Shown one piece after another: positions 58,266 through 64,000 of a DNA stretch of 64,000 nucleotides. The position numbers and the translations under genes were made by a program. This DNA is from Sphingobium sp. Cam5-1 (GTDB lineage: Bacteria; Pseudomonadota; Alphaproteobacteria; Sphingomonadales; Sphingomonadaceae). Position 1 is the stretch's first letter. Each line of letters begins with the position of its first letter. The notes below the pieces were generated by a model. That model was not told where the DNA came from. It ran no database searches and was given only the letters and a program-made list of their open reading frames with translations. The stretch covers positions 682,001 through 746,000 of the forward strand of contig NZ_CP065138.1 in assembly GCF_015693305.1 (NCBI RefSeq), given 5' to 3'.

Positions 58266-58783
58266 CGAAGGACCTTGTCCTGATTGCGCTGTCGTTGGTT
58301 CTGCTGGGCGCGGCGATCGAGGATATTGCGCGGTTGCGGATATCCAACATCTTTCCATTGCTGGTGATGGGGCTGTTCGTGCCCTGGGTTGCCTTGGCCG
58401 GATGGGAAAATGACATCTGGCAGAATGGCACGCTGTTTCTGGCCGTGTTTGCGCTCGGATGCCTGATGTTCGCGCTGCGATGGATGGGCGGGGGTGACGT
58501 CAAGCTGCTGGCGGCCTGCGCGCTGTGGTTCGATTGGGGTGCGGCGCTGCCCTGGTTTGTTTATGTGACGGTCGGTGGCGGCATGCTGGCGTTGCTGATC
58601 ATCGCTGGGCGGCGGATGGTGCCGAAAGCGGTGCGGGAAGGGTCTTCACTGTCGATCTTCGCGCCGGGCGGGCCGATCCCTTATGGTGTGGCGATTGCTC
58701 TGGGGACGGTGATGGCGCTGTATATGGCGGGGCCTAATCCTAGCGGGGTTGCGCATCTGCCTGCGTTTGTGCGGGGGCTGTAG
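58262..58783 (+). CDS. cpaA: Flp prepilin peptidase CpaA/TadV
   Basis: The 173-residue polytopic aspartyl protease has the first Asp in AAIEDIARLRISN and the second in MGGGDVKLLAACALWFDW (the GxGD-type motif). There are six hydrophobic helices and no N-terminal Cys-rich domain, as is typical of TadV. It would process the two Flp pilins and the TadE/G pseudopilins. Last gene of the operon. Confidence 0.94.
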   Translation: MTKDLVLIALSLVLLGAAIEDIARLRISNIFPLLVMGLFVPWVALAGWENDIWQNGTLFLAVFALGCLMFALRWMGGGDVKLLAACALWFDWGAALPWFVYVTVGGGMLALLIIAGRRMVPKAVREGSSLSIFAPGGPIPYGVAIALGTVMALYMAGPNPSGVAHLPAFVRGL

Positions 58784-59123
58784 TCGCGCAACATCGGCAT
58801 TGTTGAGGGGGGCTGACGCGGAAGCTCGCTGCGCTCGCGCCCACCCCTAACACCTCCCGCTTGCGGGAGGGGGATGTCTTGGATGGTGGTGAGCGAGCGG
58901 TCAGTTCTGAAGCGCGCTTTAGCGGGATAGCGGCCGCTTGACGGCTGAGCATCCTCGACCGCGGTGCGCCAATTTTTGACTTTCTGGAGCCAAACCGTGG
59001 CGCTTAAATGCGGACGCCATATCGGCGTTGCTGCTGCTTGCGACACCGTTAGCCACAGCAGGGAGGGGGCGAGGACCGTTTCGCAGGCGGGGTGACCGGC
59101 GGCAGCTACAAGCGTTAAATGCT
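58784..59123. other. 340-bp intergenic accessory region
   Basis: No gene is supported. A hairpin CCTCCCGC-TT-GCGGGAGG (about 58853-58870) lies in a tract of the kind dispersed between sphingomonad genes. The rest has no recognisable structure. The downstream abiV gene is on the opposite strand and ends at 59124. Confidence 0.5.
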
Positions 59124-59828
59124 CTACTCCGTGCGGAATGGCACGCCTGTATTGATGTGGTCGCGCTCGTACCCGATCACTGCCTCGGCAAAGTCGGATT
59201 GCCCAGCCTCCATCTGGCCGAGGTAGTACCAATAAAATTCTTCCGTACTCATCAGCTCATGGAACTTCTTCGACTTCATCGTGAGCAAACTGTCCTGCGC
59301 GGCTGTAGTCTCGGTAGGTGTCTTCTCGCTGAGGTGCCGTCGAGCGTTCGCAAGGCAGGCCTCCGCGAGCTTCACGCAGTCCCGCGCCGCCACGTCCCGC
59401 ACGACCTCGCGAGGCGTTTGCACTCGGTCGGGATCTGCTCGAAGGTCGCTGTACATCGACGGTTCGCGCCCATGCGCTAGATGGAGAGCAAGATCCAAGG
59501 CCTTCTCCAGTCCAGCCCGTTGATCGGAGTCGTTCAGAGCCCACATGCTCAGGGCGTAGGTGATCTTCTGCCGGTGATCCGCCATGTGAGCTTTCAGCCG
59601 CGCACAGACCGCTGGGTCTGCCAAGTTGCGGAGCTGAGCGTGGAACGCGAGCAACGCCTTTCCAGCCTCTTCCACGGATGAGAACGCAAGGAAGTAGGCG
59701 CGCGCCATGTGGTCGTGCTCCAACAGCAGTGCCGCTTCGGCGAGCAACTCCTCACTGTTGTTCAGCGCCGCATCCGCGTAGGCCCGCAGCAGCTCAGGAG
59801 TCAGTTTTGGAAATGGCTGTTCGTTCAT
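59124..59828 (-). CDS. AbiV-type abortive infection protein
   Basis: The 234-residue protein starts MNEQPFPKLTPELLRAYADAALNNSEELLAEAALLLEHDHMARAYFLAFSSVEEAGKALL. The ArAYFLAfSSvEEaGKA block, followed by ADHRQKI (about residues 88-94), is the AbiV family signature. A longer upstream frame (start 59933) lacks it. AbiV in lactococci aborts phage infection by binding a phage protein and blocking translation. No toxin/antitoxin partner, recombinase or other defence gene is adjacent, and the gene sits alone in a variable gap between the conserved Tad and purine loci, so it was probably acquired. Confidence 0.85.
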   Translation of the reverse strand: MNEQPFPKLTPELLRAYADAALNNSEELLAEAALLLEHDHMARAYFLAFSSVEEAGKALLAFHAQLRNLADPAVCARLKAHMADHRQKITYALSMWALNDSDQRAGLEKALDLALHLAHGREPSMYSDLRADPDRVQTPREVVRDVAARDCVKLAEACLANARRHLSEKTPTETTAAQDSLLTMKSKKFHELMSTEEFYWYYLGQMEAGQSDFAEAVIGYERDHINTGVPFRTE

Positions 59829-60309
59829 AACCCTACGTCGGCGGCCGTTCAAATAAGACAACTGGAACCCGAAAAGCAGTCGCCCCCCGGCGACATCCGG
59901 CCCGGATAATGGCATAACTGCGCCCACTGTCATCTGAATAAGCGCCCCTCAATTTTCATCGCGCTCCGAGACAGGGCCGTGTGAAAGATGCCGCAAATCC
60001 AGTTGGCGCGTCCAGCCTTGTGGTCAGCCCGGCGAGTGACTGGTTTTCTCCAATCGATGCGAGAAAGGCGCCATTCCGTAATCGGCCATTCTGGGTGCCC
60101 AAGATCGAAAAGCAGCCCTTCCGCACCTGGCGATCGAAAATTGGCGCTGAACGGCGGGAAATGGTCGCTTGCTGCCGTCCCCGATCTCGTCATGCCAGCG
60201 TAAGTTGATGGCGCGCTGCCCAGCCTCCTGAGATCCCAGCCTCCGCTGGATGACGGGTGTTGGGGTGGATCAGGGACTTGGGGGGCGTGGGAGGGTGGCG
60301 CGCGCCGGG
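59829..60309. other. 481-bp intergenic accessory region
   Basis: Several overlapping short open frames occur on both strands (for example 59930-60193 minus and 59981-60208 plus), none with a ribosome-binding site or a recognisable domain. A CCAGCCTCCGCTGG palindrome (about 60234-60247) sits near the purQ end and may help terminate purSQ. I read this as non-coding or decayed sequence. Confidence 0.5.
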
Positions 60310-60984
60310 TCAGGCGCGGGTCAGTAGGCCCTCTACCAAGCCTTCGAACAGGCGGCGGCCGTCGGTTTTGCCGTGGGCGGGTTCGATGACGCGTTCGGGG
60401 TGGGGCATCATGCCCAGCACATTGCCAGCTTCGTTGAGGATGCCGGCAATGTTGCGGGCGGAGCCGTTGACGGCTTCGTCATAGCGTAGCGCGACGCGGC
60501 CTTCGCCTTCGAGGCGGTCGAGCGTGGCGGCGTCGGCGAAATAGTTGCCGTCATGATGGGCGACGGGATAGGTCACTGTCTCTCCAGCGGCATAGCGGCT
60601 GGTGAAGGCGCTCTGGGCGTTTTCGACGGTCAACGCGACATCGCGGCAGACGAAATGGCCGCCTGCGTTGCGTAGCAGCGCGCCGGGGAGCAGGCCGCTT
60701 TCGGTCAGTACCTGGAAGCCGTTGCAGATGCCGAGCACATAGGTGCCGCGCTCGGCCGCCTTGGCGACGGCCTGCATGACGGGCGAGCGGGCGGCCATCG
60801 CGCCGGAGCGCAGATAGTCGCCGTAGGAGAAGCCGCCGGGTACGCCGATCAGGTCGATGCCTTCGGGCAATTCGGTGTCGCGATGCCAGACCATGACCGG
60901 CTTTTCACCGCTCACCGCCTCGAAAGCCACGGCGAGGTCGCGGTCGCAATTGCTGCCGGGGAAGACGATGACGGCGCTCTTCAT
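60310..60984 (-). CDS. purQ: phosphoribosylformylglycinamidine synthase, glutaminase subunit PurQ
   Basis: The 224-residue class I amidotransferase begins [24 protein letters not shown]. The catalytic Cys is in [14 protein letters not shown] and the His-Glu pair in [14 protein letters not shown]. It supplies ammonia to PurL in step four of purine synthesis, with PurS as the third subunit. It follows purS by 3 bases. Confidence 0.96.
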   Translation of the reverse strand: MKSAVIVFPGSNCDRDLAVAFEAVSGEKPVMVWHRDTELPEGIDLIGVPGGFSYGDYLRSGAMAARSPVMQAVAKAAERGTYVLGICNGFQVLTESGLLPGALLRNAGGHFVCRDVALTVENAQSAFTSRYAAGETVTYPVAHHDGNYFADAATLDRLEGEGRVALRYDEAVNGSARNIAGILNEAGNVLGMMPHPERVIEPAHGKTDGRRLFEGLVEGLLTRA

Positions 60985-60987
60985 GGC

Positions 60988-61221
60988 TCAGGCCACCTTT
61001 TCGATGCGGTAGTTTTCGATCACCGTGTTGGCGAGCAGCTTGCGGCACATGGCGTCAATATCTTCGTCGCTGGTGCCGTCGGCAAGGTCCAGCTCAATGA
61101 GCTTGCCCGCGCGCACGTCGTTGACGCCCGAGAAGCCGAGGCCGTCGAGTGCGTGGTGGATCGCCTTGCCCTGCGGGTCGAGGACGCCGCCCTTGAGGGT
61201 GACGAAGATGCGGGCTTTCAT
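60988..61221 (-). CDS. purS: phosphoribosylformylglycinamidine synthase subunit PurS
   Basis: The 77-residue protein starts MKARIFVTLKGGVLDPQGKAIHHALDGLGFSGVNDVRAGKLIELDLADG, the complete PurS fold. It bridges PurQ and PurL for ammonia transfer. An upstream in-frame start would add 21 residues that lack family character. Confidence 0.95.
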   Translation of the reverse strand: MKARIFVTLKGGVLDPQGKAIHHALDGLGFSGVNDVRAGKLIELDLADGTSDEDIDAMCRKLLANTVIENYRIEKVA

Positions 61222-61348
61222 GAGGCCAAAAACTCCGTGGATTGCTATGGCGCACCCCCTAGTCCCCTGCGCCGCGCCAGGCAAGGCATTATCCCTTTAT
61301 TAGTGGGCCGACGCTATGGTTGCGGGGACGGGACAGAGGGTTTTGAAT

Positions 61349-61498
61349 ATGGCTGGTCTTGCGCTGGCGATGTTTGTGGGGCTTTTTGCCTTTGGGCAGC
61401 AGATCGTCGGCTATGACGATCCGCATGGGCGTGTTCAGCTGGCCCTGCTGGCTACCTTCGCCTTCGGTGTTCTGATCGGATACCGGGCTAGCGCTTGA
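61349..61498 (+). CDS. small two-helix membrane protein, unknown
   Basis: The 49-residue protein MAGLALAMFVGLFAFGQQIVGYDDPHGRVQLALLATFAFGVLIGYRASA has two hydrophobic helices joined by a short polar loop. GAGGG eight bases upstream supports ATG 61349 over an ATG at 61316. Function unknown. It is divergent from purS. Confidence 0.6.
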   Translation: MAGLALAMFVGLFAFGQQIVGYDDPHGRVQLALLATFAFGVLIGYRASA

Positions 61499-61551
61499 GC
61501 TTAACTGGAAAAGTTGTTCGTTTCAGCGGTCCTCTGTTTTAGGGCGGGGCG

Positions 61552-62304
61552 ATGAGCGGCGATTATCTTTATTATGCATGCGCGATCGTGGCGGTTGTCC
61601 TTTCCGGGCTCGCCAAGGGTGGTTTTGCCGGGGCCGGGGCGCTGGCCATGCCGATCATGGCGCTGGGCATCGATCCGGTGCGGGCGGCGGCGATCATGCT
61701 GCCTATCCTAATATTGCAGGATGCGGTGAGCGTCTGGTCGTTCCGGCATAGCTGGGATCGGCATATATTGAAGGTGATGATGCCGGGCATGGTTGTCGGC
61801 GTGGGGCTGGGTTATCTGTTCGCTGCGCGGGTGCCTGAGACGGCTGTGTTGGGGGCGCTCGGTTTCATTTCGACGCTGTTCGGCGCGCAGAGGCTGTGGG
61901 TTGAGCGGGGCGGGAAGGTCGTTCTGCCGTCCAGTTCGCCGGATTGGGTGGGCACATTGCTCGGCGTTGCGAGCGGATTTACCAGCCAAATCGCGCATGC
62001 GGGCGCGCCGCCATTCCAGATGTGGGTGATGCCCAAGCGGCTGGCGCGTGACGTGCTGATCGGCACTACGGCGATTGCCTTTGCCATCATGAACTGGATC
62101 AAGGTGCCCGCTTATGCGGCGTTGGGGCAATTTACGCGGGCTAATTTGATGGCGACCGCGATGCTGGCGCCGGTGGCCATTGGAGCGACCTATGCGGGGG
62201 TGGTGTTGGCGCGGAAGGTTGATCCGGCGCGGTTTTACACGCTGATTTATGTGTTGATGGTGCTGTTGGGGGTGAAGTTGATGGTGGATGCGGTGGTGGG
62301 ATAG
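61552..62304 (+). CDS. TauE/SafE-family membrane transporter
   Basis: The 250-residue protein has seven to eight hydrophobic helices and the TauE/SafE pattern: VVLSGLAKGGFAGAGALAMPIMALGIDPVRAAAIMLPILILQD near the N-terminus and LGVASGFTSQIAHAGAPPFQMWVMP in the middle. Members export sulfite, sulfoacetate or related organosulfur anions; the substrate here cannot be inferred. Confidence 0.92.
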   Translation: MSGDYLYYACAIVAVVLSGLAKGGFAGAGALAMPIMALGIDPVRAAAIMLPILILQDAVSVWSFRHSWDRHILKVMMPGMVVGVGLGYLFAARVPETAVLGALGFISTLFGAQRLWVERGGKVVLPSSSPDWVGTLLGVASGFTSQIAHAGAPPFQMWVMPKRLARDVLIGTTAIAFAIMNWIKVPAYAALGQFTRANLMATAMLAPVAIGATYAGVVLARKVDPARFYTLIYVLMVLLGVKLMVDAVVG

Positions 62305-62308
62305 GGGA

Positions 62309-62371
62309 TTTTCCCCTCCACCACTCGCTTTGCGAGCGGTCCCCCTCCCCATCTATCGATGGGGAGGATTT
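62309..62371. repeat. bipartite hairpin repeat, copy 2
   Basis: The same layout as 44385-44441: TTTTCCCCTCCACC, an inner hairpin (CTCGC-TT-TGCGAG), CCCCCTCCCCATC, ATCGAT and GGGGAGGATTT. It lies between the convergent TauE and purC genes and may terminate both. Confidence 0.7.
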
Positions 62372-62376
62372 GGGAG

Positions 62377-63159
62377 TCAGTCTTTGCTGCGCTTTTTGCG
62401 GTGGGTGTCGAGGTCGAGGACGGTCGTGTCCGCGCCTTCGGGCAGGAGGCCCAAGCGGCGGGCGACTTCCTGATAGGCTTCGACTTCGCCGCCAAGGTCG
62501 CGGCGGAAGCGGTCCTTGTCCAGCTTTTCGCCGGTGTTCATGTCCCACAGGCGACAGCCGTCCGGGCTGATTTCGTCGGCCAGGATGATGCGGCTGAAGT
62601 CGCCGTCCCACAAGCGGCCAAACTCCAGCTTGAAGTCGACAAGGCGGATGCCGATGGCCGCGAAGAGGCCGCACATGAAGTCGTTGATGCGGATTGCCAT
62701 GTCGGCGATGTCGTGCATCTCTTCCTGCGTGGCCCAGCCGAAGCAGGCGATATGTTCTTCGGATACGAGCGGGTCGCCCAGCGCGTCATCCTTGTAGCAA
62801 TATTCGATGAGGGTGCGGGGCAGCTGCGTGCCTTCCTCAATCCCCAGCTTCTTGCTCAAGGAACCGGCGGCGACGTTGCGCACCACGACCTCGATCGGCA
62901 CGATTTCGACCTGGCGGACCAGCTGCTCGCGCATGTTGAGGCGGCGGATGAAGTGGGTGGGCACGCCAATCTGGCCGAGCAGGGTGAAGATATGTTCGGA
63001 AATGCGGTTGTTGAGCACGCCCTTGCCGGAAATCGTGCCCTTCTTCTGCGCGTTGAAGGCGGTCGCGTCGTCCTTGAAATATTGGATGATCGTGCCGGGC
63101 TCAGGGCCTTCGTAAAGGATCTTTGCCTTGCCTTCGTAGATCTGGCGGCGACGGGCCAT
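62377..63159 (-). CDS. purC: phosphoribosylaminoimidazole-succinocarboxamide synthase PurC
   Basis: The 260-residue protein begins [41 protein letters not shown], the SAICAR synthetase N-terminus. Conserved blocks include [48 protein letters not shown] and [33 protein letters not shown]. It catalyses step seven of purine synthesis. It is near purS/purQ but not in the same operon. Confidence 0.97.
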   Translation of the reverse strand: MARRRQIYEGKAKILYEGPEPGTIIQYFKDDATAFNAQKKGTISGKGVLNNRISEHIFTLLGQIGVPTHFIRRLNMREQLVRQVEIVPIEVVVRNVAAGSLSKKLGIEEGTQLPRTLIEYCYKDDALGDPLVSEEHIACFGWATQEEMHDIADMAIRINDFMCGLFAAIGIRLVDFKLEFGRLWDGDFSRIILADEISPDGCRLWDMNTGEKLDKDRFRRDLGGEVEAYQEVARRLGLLPEGADTTVLDLDTHRKKRSKD

Positions 63160-63335
63160 GCGCGTTCCTGTCTTCCCAAGAAAAGAATGTGCCCCGGCAA
63201 CGCGAATCGAAGAGGATCAGCGGGTGCCGGGGCTGCTGGCGTGGCCCATAGACCAAAGCAGGCGGGGGTGCAATTAGCGCGCTGATCTGGCCGCGAACCG
63301 ACATGGGTTCAATGGCTTCGTCCGGCGAGGTCGGT
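63160..63335. other. 176-bp gap between purC and the trehalose-phosphate synthase gene
   Basis: Both neighbours are on the minus strand. I see no gene here; the gap presumably contains the purC promoter, and no clear terminator for otsA is visible. Confidence 0.5.
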
Positions 63336-64000
63336 TCAGTGCGCGATTTCGACGTCCGCCGTCTGCTCATCGTCGCGGTGGACCGCCGTCAGCCGTTCGG
63401 TGAAGCAGCGGCGCCACCAGCTGATGTCCTGTTCCTCGACACAGTCCATCATCGAACGCCAGCGGCGCTTGCGTTCATCGAGTGGCATGGCGAGGGCGCG
63501 GTTGATCGCGTCGGACATCTCCTCCGGGCTGTAGGGGTTGATGAGCAGCGCGTCCTTGAGCTGGGTCGCGGCGCCAGCGAAGCGGGAGAGGATGAGGACG
63601 CCCGGATCATTGGGGTCCTGCGCGGCGACATATTCCTTCGCGACGAGGTTCATGCCGTCGCGCAAGGGGGTGACGAGGCCGATGCGGGCGGCGCGGTAGA
63701 TGCCCGCCAGCTTGTCGCGCGGATAGCCCTGATTCACATAGCGGATCGGGGTCCAGTCCACGTCGCTATATTCGCCGTTGATGCGCCCGGCGGTGGCGTC
63801 GAGCGTCGAGCGAATGTGCTGGTAGCTTTCCACTTCCCCCCGCGACGGCGGGGCGATTTGCGTCAGGACCACCTTGCGATGATGTTCGGGATGGTCCTTG
63901 AGGAAGCGGGCATAGCCGCTGAATCTTTCCTCCAGCCCCTTGCTGTAGTCGAGCCGGTCCACGCCCACGATCATCGCGCGGTCCTGCAATGAGCGGCGGA
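63336..64000 (-). CDS. otsA: alpha,alpha-trehalose-phosphate synthase, C-terminal part (runs off right edge)
   Basis: About 221 C-terminal residues are visible, ending DDEQTADVEIAH at 63336. The glycosyltransferase 20 motifs are clear: VGVDRLDYSKGLEERF (substrate-binding Arg/Asp/Lys), IRSTLDATAGRINGEYSDVDWTPIRYVNQGYP and VTPLRDGMNLVAKEYVAAQDPNDPGVLILSRFAGAA. OtsA makes trehalose-6-phosphate from UDP-glucose and glucose-6-phosphate for osmoprotection. The N-terminal half lies beyond 64000. Confidence 0.95.
   Translation of the reverse strand, partial: RRSLQDRAMIVGVDRLDYSKGLEERFSGYARFLKDHPEHHRKVVLTQIAPPSRGEVESYQHIRSTLDATAGRINGEYSDVDWTPIRYVNQGYPRDKLAGIYRAARIGLVTPLRDGMNLVAKEYVAAQDPNDPGVLILSRFAGAATQLKDALLINPYSPEEMSDAINRALAMPLDERKRRWRSMMDCVEEQDISWWRRCFTERLTAVHRDDEQTADVEIAH

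Noticed and set aside
59930..60193. 87-codon minus-strand frame in the accessory gap
   Set aside because: Overlapped by equally open frames on the other strand, no start signals or domain.

Overview
The window is high-GC DNA from an alphaproteobacterium, almost certainly a sphingomonad (Sphingobium/Sphingomonas-like). The pointers are a circularly permuted two-piece tmRNA with the tag ANDNEALALAA, a separate F0 ATP-synthase operon with both b' and b subunits, a trpGDC-moaC-moeA operon, a SapC-family gene, and gene-dense organisation with frequent ATGA/GTGA stop-start overlaps. No genus call is proven from the sequence.

Layout. 1-1202: an IS1595-type transposase running off the left edge and a 50-aa hydrophilic ORF. 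1204-5288 (minus): moeA, moaC, trpC, trpD, trpG. 5407-7426: a DUF6766-like membrane protein, a hemerythrin protein, the permuted tmRNA and a small exported TPR protein. 7535-26414: a likely phosphate-starvation secretion locus. It holds an ElpS-like surface lipoprotein, a TonB-dependent receptor, a CYTH-CHAD protein, a 2OG-Fe(II) dioxygenase and a complete type II secretion operon gspCDEFGHIJKLMNO. Arrays of 11-bp-spaced PhoB-type half-sites lie in front of both the lipoprotein gene and gspC. 26423-28827: a TonB protein, a glycine-zipper lipoprotein, tRNA-Glu(CTC), a newly inferred 112-nt sRNA and sapC. 28953-33078: an FAD-linked 2-hydroxyacid dehydrogenase, an exported hypothetical protein, a DEAD-box helicase and radC. 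33209-37013: the outer-membrane lipid-homeostasis trio ydbH-ynbE-ydbL. 37188-39812: the F0 operon atpI-B-E-F'-F. 40385-45324: uvrC, an orphan sensor kinase and a DUF2569-like protein. 46022-58783: a full Tad/Flp pilus operon (two flp genes, cpaB, cpaC, a short lipoprotein, three TadE/G-type pseudopilins, cpaE, cpaF, tadB, tadC, two tadD-like TPR proteins, prepilin peptidase). 58784-60309: an accessory gap with an AbiV-type abortive-infection gene. 60310-64000: purQ, purS, a small membrane protein, a TauE/SafE transporter, purC and the C-terminal part of trehalose-6-phosphate synthase.

How it works together. The T2SS and Tad systems are two independent envelope machines from the same superfamily; each has its own ATPase, secretin and prepilin peptidase. 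The tandem Pho half-sites suggest that the secreted lipoprotein, its TonB receptor and the T2SS are induced together under phosphate limitation, like the elpS/T2SS locus of Caulobacter crescentus. Expression tuning inside operons is suggested by strong hairpins after atpE and after flp2 and by a structured leader before flp1.

The strongest new candidates are the Pho-array/T2SS module, the sRNA at 27839-27950 with its own promoter, terminator and anti-Shine-Dalgarno linker, and dispersed repeats built into the leader peptides of two T2SS pseudopilins.
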